From the NCBI GenBank assembly GCA_031277045.1, contig JAISLX010000068.1, positions 1 to 13,626 of the forward strand: DNA of 13,626 nt. Direction: 5' to 3'. Under the pieces are notes generated by a model. The model was given only the letters and a program-made list of their open reading frames with translations, did not search any database and was not told the origin of the DNA. Shown here one piece after another: positions 6,229 to 13,535 of the stretch (position 1 is the stretch's first letter; each line of letters begins with the position of its first letter). Position numbers and translations under genes: made by a program. Source of the stretch: Treponema sp. GTDB lineage: Bacteria; Spirochaetota; Spirochaetia; Treponematales; Breznakiellaceae.

Positions 6229-7011
6229 ATGAGCAAAGAAGACAGCGCGGTTGATCTGGCGGGCAGAAAAATATTTTTTCTAAACCCCCTTCCTTCGATT
6301 CGGAACATAGTCATTGATGAACTGATTCAGCGGGAATACGAAACCTACGCGGTCAACGACCGCGTTATCCTTAGACGGCTGCTCAGGGATTTCCCCGGAA
6401 GCGTTATTTTTATTGACATCGATCAGATTATTGGGGAAAAAGAATGGGAAGCCTGGATTCGGGAAGTAACCAAGGCCGGCGATTTGACGGATATCCGGAT
6501 TGGCATACTAACCGCCAACCGGAACGACGCCCTGCAGAACAAGTACGCCAACATGCTCCGCCTTCCGTGCGGCTATACGATGATCCACCGGGATCTGAAT
6601 ATTACCATAGCGCAGATCGTAAACATCCTTAACGTCAACAACGCCAAGGGAAGGCGCAAATACCTGCGGGCCAGCATAGAAAACGAATCACAGACTGTGG
6701 TCAACTTTCCGCAGGGAAGCCAGTTTGTCAGCGGGGTCATACGCGACATCAGTACCGCCGGTTTTTCCTGCTCCTTCACCGAAGATCCCAATTTCCCCAA
6801 AAATTCATCGTTTTCCAATGTGCAGATCAAGCTGAAACACACTATCCTTAACGTGGAAGCGGTTATTTTCGGTTTCCGCGCGGAAAAAAAAGACAGGGTG
6901 TATGTGTCCCTGTTCACCGACCGGATATCCCCGGATTCCAAAGTAAAAATCCGCAAGTATATCCAGGGCAGCCTTCAGGCCAGGATGGACGCCCTTATGG
7001 GGCAAAATTAA
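6229..7011 (+). CDS. PilZ-domain c-di-GMP-binding protein with receiver-like N-terminal domain
   Basis: A 260-residue cytoplasmic protein with no signal or membrane segment. The C-terminal half (about 140-250) is a PilZ domain: the first arginine motif RRKYLR lies at 142-147 and the second motif DISTAG at 173-178, the two elements that wrap around c-di-GMP. The N-terminal half (about 12-135) alternates hydrophobic strands and helices like a response-regulator receiver. FIDID (61-65) sits where the phospho-acceptor strand would be, and ILTAN (93-97) at the switch-Thr strand, but the acidic pair and conserved Lys are not clear, so phosphorylation is doubtful. It is probably a c-di-GMP effector for motility or envelope functions. 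No diguanylate cyclase or phosphodiesterase is nearby. The gene is divergent from apbE. Confidence 0.85.
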   Translation: MSKEDSAVDLAGRKIFFLNPLPSIRNIVIDELIQREYETYAVNDRVILRRLLRDFPGSVIFIDIDQIIGEKEWEAWIREVTKAGDLTDIRIGILTANRNDALQNKYANMLRLPCGYTMIHRDLNITIAQIVNILNVNNAKGRRKYLRASIENESQTVVNFPQGSQFVSGVIRDISTAGFSCSFTEDPNFPKNSSFSNVQIKLKHTILNVEAVIFGFRAEKKDRVYVSLFTDRISPDSKVKIRKYIQGSLQARMDALMGQN

Positions 7012-7022
7012 AAATCCCCGGT

Positions 7023-7077
7023 TTTACACAGATTTGACAATCGCTCCTTACGGATTTGACAGGCCCGCAGGTATAGT
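7023..7077 (+). promoter_or_regulatory. Pho box and promoter of the pst-pho operon
   Basis: TTTACA (7023-7028) and TTGACA (7034-7039) start 11 bp apart. A degenerate unit, TCCTTA (7045-7050), and a further TTGACA (7056-7061) continue on the same 11-bp step. GATTTGACA is repeated exactly at 7031 and 7053. The last unit ends 10 bp before TATAGT (7072-7077), a -10 hexamer, so the repeats replace a normal -35. This is the layout of PhoB/PhoP-activated promoters, resembling the Bacillus TT(A/C/T)ACA repeats. The likely activator is PhoB, encoded in the same operon. The transcript would start near 7084, giving a leader of about 130 nt. Confidence 0.7.
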
Positions 7078-7107
7078 TTTCGTAAGAAAACGCGGGATAA
7101 TCCCGCG
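7077..7107 (+). other. Two adjacent hairpins at the start of the pst leader
   Basis: TTTTC-GTAA-GAAAA (7077-7090) is a perfect 5-bp stem overlapping the expected transcription start. CGCGGGA-TAA-TCCCGCG (7091-7107) is a perfect 7-bp stem directly after it. Neither is followed by a U tract. The second could stabilise the 5' end of the mRNA or be an operator-like palindrome. A further small stem, GCGGC-AG-GCCGC, lies at 7163-7174. I see no known riboswitch in the rest of the leader. Confidence 0.5.
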
Positions 7108-7214
7108 GGATTTATCTGTCCGGCGTCTTGCCGTGTTTCCGCGCGAACAAAAACAACGGGGCGCGGCAGGCCGCCTGAAGACAGAAATCCAAAGTCCAAC
7201 ACAAGGAGTATATC

Positions 7215-8084
7215 ATGAAAAGACTGGCTTATCTGGCGCTGATTATTCTGGCGGCGGGGAACGTGTTCGCGGCCGGAAAGCGGGATTCCGGCGCCGCTTC
7301 CGGATCGTCCGGCGGGGGCAGCATTGTTGTCATATCCCGGGAAGATGGTTCGGGAACCCGAAGCGCCTTTACGGAGCTGTTCGGAGTTCTCGACTCAAAC
7401 AAAAAGGACGCCATTACCCCGCAGGCGGAAATAACCAATAACACCGCCGTTATGATGACCAGCGTGGCGGGCGAACGGAACGCCATAGGCTATATCTCCC
7501 TGGGCTCCCTTAACAACACGGTTAAGGCCCTGGCCATTGACGGGGTAACGCCTAGCGCCGGAACCGCCGCGAGCGGGGAGTACAAAATTACCCGGCCCTT
7601 CTACATCGCTGTCAAGGGAGAAGTAAAGCCGGCGGCCGCGGATTTTATCGCGTTCATCATGAGCCGGGCCGGGCAGGACGTTATCGCGGCAAACGGCTAC
7701 GTCCGCAGAACCGATACGGGGGCCTTTACCAGCGCCATGCCTTCCGGCAGGATCATCATCGCCGGTTCTTCTTCGGTTACGCCGGTCATGGAAAAACTCA
7801 AGGAAGCCTACGCGAAGATCAACCCCGGTCTTAACATCGAGATACAGCAAAGCGACTCCTCCACCGGGATGAACGCCGCGATTGACGGTATCTGCGACAT
7901 CGGCATGGCGTCGCGGGAATTAAAAGCCACAGAACTGGAGAAGGGACTTACCGGTACGGTCATTGCCATCGACGGTATCGCGGTGATCGTCAACAACGCG
8001 AACCCCCTAAACGGCCTGACCAGGGACCAGGTAAAGGCCATTTACCTGGGACAGGTGGAAAGCTGGGGCGAACTGACCAGGTAG
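7215..8084 (+). CDS. pstS: Phosphate-binding protein PstS, with circularly permuted domain order
   Basis: A 289-residue periplasmic phosphate-binding protein. The signal peptide ends about NVFA-AGKRD (SPase I type, no lipid Cys). AAGGAG at 7203-7208 lies 6 bases before the ATG. The order of segments is unusual. Residues 36-163 match what is normally the second half of PstS: SREDGSGTR (41-49), GYISLG (92-97), the VKALAIDGV segment, RPFY (127-130) and a final helix ending at GYV. Residues 178-289 match what is normally the first half: IIAGSSSVTPVMEKL (180-194), SDSSTG (213-218), CDIGMASRELK (227-237), IDGIAVIVN (252-260) and VESWGEL at the very end. Phosphate-contacting motifs from both halves are present, so the fold should be complete. 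I recall a similar order in some clostridial PstS proteins. The gene heads the operon and is induced, presumably, by PhoB. Confidence 0.93.
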   Translation: MKRLAYLALIILAAGNVFAAGKRDSGAASGSSGGGSIVVISREDGSGTRSAFTELFGVLDSNKKDAITPQAEITNNTAVMMTSVAGERNAIGYISLGSLNNTVKALAIDGVTPSAGTAASGEYKITRPFYIAVKGEVKPAAADFIAFIMSRAGQDVIAANGYVRRTDTGAFTSAMPSGRIIIAGSSSVTPVMEKLKEAYAKINPGLNIEIQQSDSSTGMNAAIDGICDIGMASRELKATELEKGLTGTVIAIDGIAVIVNNANPLNGLTRDQVKAIYLGQVESWGELTR

Positions 8085-8086
8085 CC

Positions 8087-8929
8087 ATGAAAGAAAAAAT
8101 ACTACACGGCATTTTCGCGGCTGCGGCCTGCGTGTGCGTTTCCTGCGTGGCCCTTATCTGCCTGTTTCTCTTCGTCAACGGTATTCCCGCCATCGGGAAA
8201 ATCGGACCCCTGGCTTTTCTTCTGGGCACGACGTGGAAACCGGGAAACGATCTGTACGGCATAGCCCCGATGATACTGGGTAGTATTTATGTTACCGCGG
8301 GGGCCGTCATTTTCGGCGTGCCCCTTGGCGTATTTACCGCGATTTTTATGGCAAAGTTCTGTGGAAAAATTCCGCACAAGGTGTTTTCACCGCTGGTGTC
8401 CCTGCTCGCGGGGATACCGTCAATAATTTACGGCTTTTTCGGCCTCGTGGTCATGGTTCCCGCTCTGCGCTTCCTCTTTGGGGGCAGCGGGAAAAGCCTC
8501 CTTACCGCGTCCCTTTTGCTTGCCCTGATGATCCTACCCACCATCATCAGCATATCAGAATCCTCGATCCGCGCGGTTCCGGAAAGTTTTTACGAAGGGG
8601 CCCTGGCCCTGGGGGCCACCCACGAACAATCGGTTTTTTTCGCCGTCCTGCCCGCCGCCCGTTCAGGAATTATGGCGGGGGTTGTTCTTGGCATAGGCCG
8701 CGCCATAGGGGAAACAATGGCTGTCGTCATGGTCGCCGGGAACCAGGCGATTATCCCCCGGGGTCTTTTCCGCGGACTGCGTACCCTTACCGCGAACATC
8801 GTGCTGGAAATGGGCTACGCGGCGGACCTCCACCGGGAAGCCCTAATATCCACCGCGGTTGTCCTTTTCGTGTTCATCCTGATCATCAACATCCTCCTGT
8901 CCCTCAGCAAAAAGAAGGTCCAGGGATGA
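8087..8929 (+). CDS. pstC: Phosphate ABC transporter permease PstC
   Basis: A 280-residue inner-membrane permease. Hydrophobic segments lie at about 8-31, 64-88, 103-130, 138-157, 191-214 and 252-272, giving six passes. The cytoplasmic EAA loop, which contacts PstB, is at 169-189 (EGALALGATHEQSVFFAVLP), followed by the family motif GIGRAIGETMAV (202-213). AGIPSIIYGFFG (108-119) is typical of Pst permeases. It pairs with PstA to form the channel. The ATG lies 2 bp after the pstS stop. The N-terminal periplasmic loop (about 32-63) is short, as in Gram-positive-type PstC. Confidence 0.95.
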   Translation: MKEKILHGIFAAAACVCVSCVALICLFLFVNGIPAIGKIGPLAFLLGTTWKPGNDLYGIAPMILGSIYVTAGAVIFGVPLGVFTAIFMAKFCGKIPHKVFSPLVSLLAGIPSIIYGFFGLVVMVPALRFLFGGSGKSLLTASLLLALMILPTIISISESSIRAVPESFYEGALALGATHEQSVFFAVLPAARSGIMAGVVLGIGRAIGETMAVVMVAGNQAIIPRGLFRGLRTLTANIVLEMGYAADLHREALISTAVVLFVFILIINILLSLSKKKVQG

Positions 8930-9759
8930 GCCGGGCCAGGTTCCTGTCACGGATATTAAAATTTCTGGTGATCGTGTCGGCGCTTGTTACCGGCCTCATT
9001 ATCGTGTTCCTTATCGGCTATATTCTGGTAAAAGGCATTCCCCATCTTTCATGGGACCTTTTTTCACCGGACTACTCAAGCGAAAACGTTTCCCTGTTTC
9101 CGGCCCTGATCAACACCATCATTATTACGGTAACAGCGTTGCTGGCGGCGGTTCCCGTGGGAATATGTTCGGCCATTTGGCTGTCGGAATACTCCCGGCG
9201 GGGCAGCAAACTGATTGTTCTGGTCAGGCTTGCCGCGGAAACCCTGGCGGGCGTCCCTTCCATCATTTACGGCCTTTTCGGCATGCTGCTGTTTGTTATA
9301 TTTCTCGGCTGGGGGTATTCCCTGCTCGCGGGGGCTTTTACGCTGGCGATTATGGTGCTGCCGGTCATCATGCGGACAACCGAGAACGCGCTGCTTTCCG
9401 TTCCCGATTCACTGCGGGAGGGCAGTTTCGCCCTGGGGGCCGGCAAACCACGGACCATTTTTTCCATTGTTGTTCCGGCGGCCATGCCGGGAATCCTTTC
9501 GGGGATCATCCTCTCTATCGGACGCATCGTGGGTGAAACCGCGGCGCTGATCTTTACCGCCGGAACCGTGGCGAAAATACCGGACAGCCCTTTCGCTTCG
9601 GCGCGGACCCTGGCGGTTCACATGTACAGTCTTTCCAGCGAGGGCCTTTACATAAAACAGTCCTACGCCACCGCGGTAGTGCTGCTTGTGCTTGTGGCCG
9701 CCGTTAATGCCCTCGCGGGCATGGGGGCAAAAAAAATAGGATCGAATATCAATGGATAA
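8926..9759 (+). CDS. pstA: Phosphate ABC transporter permease PstA
   Basis: A 277-residue permease with about six membrane segments (13-36, 59-86, 98-127, 131-149, 182-212, 245-265). [12 protein letters not shown] (108-119) and the EAA loop [20 protein letters not shown] (165-184) are followed by [12 protein letters not shown] (197-208), the counterpart of the PstC motif. It forms the transmembrane heterodimer with PstC. The ATG overlaps the pstC stop by 4 bp (ATGA), and the end overlaps pstB by 8 bp, so expression is translationally coupled. Assignment as PstA rather than PstC rests on gene order, the longer [13 protein letters not shown] periplasmic loop and the C-terminal region with [12 protein letters not shown], which is usual for PstA. 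Confidence 0.95.
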   Translation: MSRARFLSRILKFLVIVSALVTGLIIVFLIGYILVKGIPHLSWDLFSPDYSSENVSLFPALINTIIITVTALLAAVPVGICSAIWLSEYSRRGSKLIVLVRLAAETLAGVPSIIYGLFGMLLFVIFLGWGYSLLAGAFTLAIMVLPVIMRTTENALLSVPDSLREGSFALGAGKPRTIFSIVVPAAMPGILSGIILSIGRIVGETAALIFTAGTVAKIPDSPFASARTLAVHMYSLSSEGLYIKQSYATAVVLLVLVAAVNALAGMGAKKIGSNING

Positions 9760-10501
9760 ACTGAGCATAACGGAACTTAATCTGCGTTACGGAACCTTTC
9801 ACGCGCTCAAAAACATTAACCTTGCCGTGGGCGTCCGCGAAATTACCGCCCTTATCGGGCCTTCCGGCTGCGGCAAGTCCACGCTTCTTAAAACCATAAA
9901 CCGTATGAATGATTTGATTGAAGACTGCCGAATTGAGGGGAAGGTTCTTCTTGACGGCGAAGACATATACGGCGGCATGGATGTAACGGTACTGCGAAAA
10001 AGGATCGGCATGGTTTTTCAAAAACCCAATCCCTTCCCCATGAGCGTCTACGACAACATCGCCTTTGGCCCCCGTACCCACGGCGTTAAGTCGCGGATAA
10101 AACTGGATGAGACGGTTGAAACATCCCTGCGTTCAGCGGCGATTTGGGACGAGGTAAAAGACCGCCTGAAAAAGAACGCCCTTTCCCTTTCCGGCGGGCA
10201 GCAGCAGCGGCTTTGTATAGCCAGAGCCCTGGCTGTGGAACCGGAAGTCCTGCTTATGGACGAGTCAACCAGCGCCCTTGACCCCATAAGCACGGGAAAA
10301 ATTGAGGACCTTGCGGCGGAACTCAAAAAGGATTATACCATAATTATGGTGACTCATAATATGCAGCAGGCGGCCCGCATATCAGACAGGACGGCGTTTT
10401 TCCTTCTCGGCGAAATGGTAGAGTATAATTCCACGGAAACGATTTTTTCCATGCCCAGAGATAAACGCACCGAAGACTATATCACCGGGAGGTTCGGCTG
10501 A
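9752..10501 (+). CDS. pstB: Phosphate ABC transporter ATP-binding protein PstB
   Basis: A 249-residue ABC ATPase that powers phosphate import. Walker A is GPSGCGKS (36-43), the Q-loop is at Gln90 within [11 protein letters not shown], the signature is LSGGQQQR (146-153), Walker B is VLLMDE (166-171) and the H-switch is His202 in [33 protein letters not shown] and ALDPIST are PstB-specific. The residue after the catalytic Glu is Ser172, where most ABC proteins have Pro; this is a tolerated change. The length is normal. The start lies within the last 8 bp of pstA, and the stop shares one base with the phoU ATG. Confidence 0.97.
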   Translation: MDKLSITELNLRYGTFHALKNINLAVGVREITALIGPSGCGKSTLLKTINRMNDLIEDCRIEGKVLLDGEDIYGGMDVTVLRKRIGMVFQKPNPFPMSVYDNIAFGPRTHGVKSRIKLDETVETSLRSAAIWDEVKDRLKKNALSLSGGQQQRLCIARALAVEPEVLLMDESTSALDPISTGKIEDLAAELKKDYTIIMVTHNMQQAARISDRTAFFLLGEMVEYNSTETIFSMPRDKRTEDYITGRFG

Positions 10502-11148
10502 TGAGGGAAAGTTACAGGAAGCAGCTTGATACGCTGCACAGTGAATTGATACGCATGGGGGCCCTTTGCGAAGACGCCATAGGCTGCGCCGTGAAAGGCC
10601 TCTTACAAGACGAGCCTGTACTCAGAAACAAGGCGATAGAGCTTGAAAGAGACATTGATTTGAAAGAAAGGGAAATCGAAACTTTTTGCGTGCATCTTTT
10701 GCTGCGCGAACAGCCGGTCGCGGGGGATCTCCGGCAGATAACGGCGGCCCAGCACATGATCACCGACATGGAACGCATAGGGGACCAGGCGGAAAACATC
10801 GCGGAACTTTCCCGCTTCCTCGAAGGGAACAGCATAAAAAACGGCGTCCATATAGGCGATATGGCTGACGCGACGGTAAAAATGCTTACCGACAGCGTGG
10901 ACGCCTTTGTCGCGGCGGATATTGAGCAAGTACATGCCGTCATTGAGTACGACAGAAAAGTTGACGAACTGTTCAGAAAAATAAAGGGCGAACTAATCGA
11001 CATGATAGCGGAGCAAAGCAGGGATACCGCCGAGGCGTGCCTGGACCTCCTGATGATCGCGAAATACCTGGAACGCATAGGCGATCATGCCCAAAACATA
11101 GCCGAGTGGGTGGAATATTCAATTACCGGGCAGAGGAAAGGAAATTGA
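10501..11148 (+). CDS. phoU: Phosphate signalling regulator PhoU
   Basis: A 215-residue, all-helical cytoplasmic protein made of two three-helix bundles. Each bundle carries the metal-binding family motif: ERIGDQAENIAE at 91-102 and ERIGDHAQNIAE at 191-202, exactly 100 residues apart. PhoU reports the state of the PstSCAB transporter to PhoR and shuts signalling down when phosphate is plentiful. The length fits. The ATG overlaps the pstB stop by one base (TGATG), and its stop lies inside the start region of phoB (TTGA). Confidence 0.96.
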   Translation: MRESYRKQLDTLHSELIRMGALCEDAIGCAVKGLLQDEPVLRNKAIELERDIDLKEREIETFCVHLLLREQPVAGDLRQITAAQHMITDMERIGDQAENIAELSRFLEGNSIKNGVHIGDMADATVKMLTDSVDAFVAADIEQVHAVIEYDRKVDELFRKIKGELIDMIAEQSRDTAEACLDLLMIAKYLERIGDHAQNIAEWVEYSITGQRKGN

Positions 11149-11825
11149 TTTATTTGGTTGAAGACGAACCGGGTATCAGGGAACTGGTGATCTACACATT
11201 ACAAAATACCGGATTTGAGGTGAAAGGGTTTGAATCCGGAGACGGTTTTTGGAAGGCCATGGAAGAACAGGCGCCCGGCCTTGTGATATTGGACATCATG
11301 CTGCCCGGAGAAGACGGGCTCTCCATATTAAAGCGGCTGCGTTCCCGGAAAGGGACGCAAAAACTGCCGGTTATCATGCTTACGGCAAAGGGGGCCGAAT
11401 ACGACAAGGTTTCCGGGCTTGAAAACGGCGCCGACGATTACCTTACAAAACCCGCGAGCATGATGGAACTGGTCGCCCGGATAAAAAGCCTTCTGCGCCG
11501 CGCGGGGATGACGGCCGGGGAGGGTAAAGATGAATTCCGCGCGGGATCTCTCTGTGTCAGCGTTTCCCGCCATCTGGTTACGGTAAACAACGCGGAAGTT
11601 TCCCTTACCTTAAAAGAATTCGATCTTCTGGTGTATCTCCTCTCCAATACCGGCAGGGCGCTGTCCAGGGATCAGATCCTCACCGCCGTATGGGGTTATG
11701 ACGGAGGGGCGGAAACCCGGACGGTGGATACCCATATCCTTACGCTGCGCGCCAAACTCGGCGCGTCAGGTTCCCTGATACGCACGGTGCGCGGCGTGGG
11801 GTATAAAGCGGGAGAAAGCGAATGA
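11145..11825 (+). CDS. phoB: Phosphate-responsive response regulator (PhoB/PhoP type, OmpR family)
   Basis: A 226-residue response regulator. The receiver domain (1-118) has the acidic pair Glu6/Asp7, phospho-acceptor Asp50 (LVILDIMLPGEDG), switch Thr80 and Lys102 (DDYLTKP). The winged-helix DNA-binding domain (about 130-222) shows LTLKEFDLLVYLL, the recognition helix area RTVDTHILTLRAKL and the terminal RTVRGVGYK wing. It should bind the Pho box at 7023-7061 and activate the whole operon. The frame is open further upstream (to 11037), but that would run deep into phoU. The best start is TTG at 11145: it overlaps the phoU stop as TTGA, GGAAAGG lies just upstream, and it begins the conserved IYLVEDE strand directly. 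It overlaps phoR by 4 bp. Confidence 0.95.
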   Translation: MIYLVEDEPGIRELVIYTLQNTGFEVKGFESGDGFWKAMEEQAPGLVILDIMLPGEDGLSILKRLRSRKGTQKLPVIMLTAKGAEYDKVSGLENGADDYLTKPASMMELVARIKSLLRRAGMTAGEGKDEFRAGSLCVSVSRHLVTVNNAEVSLTLKEFDLLVYLLSNTGRALSRDQILTAVWGYDGGAETRTVDTHILTLRAKLGASGSLIRTVRGVGYKAGESE

Positions 11826-13489
11826 AAAAAAAGATACTTTTTTTTGTCTGTACCGCAGCCGGCCTGTCCGTTATTTTAACGGCGGTCCTGATCCACATGG
11901 CGGTATATCAGGATATTTCAGAAGATTTGAAACATAACATCAGCGCCGCCGCGGAATACATAGTCGCCGCCTGCGAATTAAACGGGACAAGCTATCTGGA
12001 ATCCCTTCCCCGCGAAAACCGGGGCATGAGGATCACCCTCATCGCTTCCGGCGGCCGGGTGCTGTACGACACGGCGGCGGACCCCGGCAGCCTCCCCAAC
12101 CATCTTGACCGGCCCGAGATACAGGCGGCCTTTGAAACCGGTTCCGGCGAAAGCACCCGGCTGTCCGAGACCATAAGCAAAGAGACATACTATTACGCGG
12201 TAAAACTCAGCAACGGTTATGTCCTGCGCATGGCAGCTACCATGGACAGTATCTTTATCCGTATGCTCAACCTGATCCTTGTTTCCCTGGTAATAGCGGC
12301 AGTTATTTTTATGATTATCGCGGTAACAGGTTCCCGGCTGACGGAAAAAATTGTGGCCCCCATAAACCGCATCGATCTTGACAATCCGGAAAACGGCGCC
12401 GTTTACGACGAGCTTACTCCGCTTCTTTCGCGCATAAAAAAGCAGAACGACGCCATGGCGGAACAGCTTGAGGAGATGCGGAAAAAACAAAACGAATTCG
12501 CCGCCATAACCGACAACATGAAGGAGGGCCTTCTGGTGCTTGATCAGGACGGCCGCATCCTTTCCTGCAACAAGAGCGCCGGCAGCCTTTTGGGAATTCA
12601 GATGAAGCGCGTTGAATACCAGAACGCCCTCGCGGTCAGGAGGGACGAACCCTTCCGGCGCGCCCTGGAAAAAGCCCTGCGCGGGGATCTCGCGGAAACG
12701 GAACTTTCGGCCGGGCAGCGGCGCCTGCGGCTTTTCGCAAACCCGGTAACCTACAGGGGCGCCGTGCAGGGGGTCATACTTGTCATATTGGACGTGACGG
12801 AACAGGCGGAACGGGATAAACTGCGCCGGGAATTTTCCGCCAACGTATCCCACGAACTCAAAACGCCCCTCATGGTCATATCCGGTTTTGCCGAGATCAT
12901 GGCGGGGGGCCTTGCGAAACAGGAAGACATGCCCCGTTTCGCCGGGAAAATTTACGACGAAGCCCAGCGGCTTATTAACCTGGTAAACGACATCATGACC
13001 CTTTCCCGGCTTGACGAAGGCGGCGAGGCCCGGCCGGAAGAAGAGGCGGACCTCCTTGCCCTTGCCCATAGCGCCGCCGGGCGCATAAAGGGCGCTGCGG
13101 AAGACAAAAAGATTACCCTTGCCGTTGACGGCGAACAGGCGCGCATTCCCGGCATCCCCCATGTCCTGGATGAAATGATATTTAATCTGATTGACAACGC
13201 GGTTAAGTACAACATTGAAGGCGGCAGCGTGCGGGTTTCCGTCGAAAAGAGCGGGGGAGAAACCATCCTGTCCGTGGAAGACACGGGAATCGGCATTCCG
13301 GAAGACGAACGGGAACGGATTTTTGAACGCTTTTACCGGGTGGATAAAAGCAGGAACAACGCCGTTGAAGGTACGGGCCGGGGGCTTTCCATAGTCAAGC
13401 ACGGCGCCGCCCTGCATGGCGCGAAAATCGAGATACAGAGCGGCGCGGAAAAAGGAAGCCGCTTTATCCTGCGCTTTCCCCGGACGTGA
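11822..13489 (+). CDS. phoR: Phosphate-sensing sensor histidine kinase PhoR
   Basis: A 555-residue membrane kinase partner of PhoB. Two membrane helices (about 5-27 and 146-169) flank a periplasmic sensor region of about 115 residues, as in Gram-positive PhoR and unlike E. coli PhoR. A HAMP-like stretch and coiled coil (170-224) lead to a PAS domain (about 225-327; NEFAAITDNMKEGLLVLDQD). HisKA carries His344 (FSANVSHELKTPL). The ATPase domain has the N box (EMIFNLIDNAVKYN, Asn455/Asn459), G1 DTGIGIP (487-493), F box (RIFERFYRVDKSR) and G2 GTGRGLSIVKH (517-527). In G2, Arg520 replaces the near-universal Leu. The first codons hold runs of eight A and eight T. The start overlaps phoB as ATGA. 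No other copy of the pair is in the window, so the circuit closes on this operon. Confidence 0.95.
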   Translation: MKKKILFFVCTAAGLSVILTAVLIHMAVYQDISEDLKHNISAAAEYIVAACELNGTSYLESLPRENRGMRITLIASGGRVLYDTAADPGSLPNHLDRPEIQAAFETGSGESTRLSETISKETYYYAVKLSNGYVLRMAATMDSIFIRMLNLILVSLVIAAVIFMIIAVTGSRLTEKIVAPINRIDLDNPENGAVYDELTPLLSRIKKQNDAMAEQLEEMRKKQNEFAAITDNMKEGLLVLDQDGRILSCNKSAGSLLGIQMKRVEYQNALAVRRDEPFRRALEKALRGDLAETELSAGQRRLRLFANPVTYRGAVQGVILVILDVTEQAERDKLRREFSANVSHELKTPLMVISGFAEIMAGGLAKQEDMPRFAGKIYDEAQRLINLVNDIMTLSRLDEGGEARPEEEADLLALAHSAAGRIKGAAEDKKITLAVDGEQARIPGIPHVLDEMIFNLIDNAVKYNIEGGSVRVSVEKSGGETILSVEDTGIGIPEDERERIFERFYRVDKSRNNAVEGTGRGLSIVKHGAALHGAKIEIQSGAEKGSRFILRFPRT

Positions 13490-13535
13490 GGGCTTCCCCG
13501 CCCCTCCCGCGCAAATTTCCCCAGGAATCCTGCGG

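Noticed and set aside
6180..6314. An upstream start for the ApbE protein
   Set aside because: It would add 45 residues before an excellent lipoprotein signal, cover the divergent PilZ gene start and bypass the promoter at 6186-6194.
7108..7214. A riboswitch or attenuator in the rest of the pst leader
   Set aside because: Only a small stem at 7163-7174 is visible. There is no terminator/antiterminator pair and no known aptamer signature.
11037..11144. A longer N-terminus for the response regulator, starting inside phoU
   Set aside because: The extra 36 residues are an out-of-frame reading of the conserved phoU end. The receiver domain begins right at the TTG of 11145, with a ribosome-binding site just ahead.
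11978..13417. A 479-codon open frame on the minus strand opposite phoR
   Set aside because: It lies entirely antisense to a kinase with all motifs intact. Its translation shows no domain, and such long antisense frames are expected in GC-rich genes.
13490..13535. A bidirectional terminator between phoR and the convergent gene
   Set aside because: I looked for a stem on both strands and found only C-rich and short A/T stretches without a stable hairpin plus U tract.
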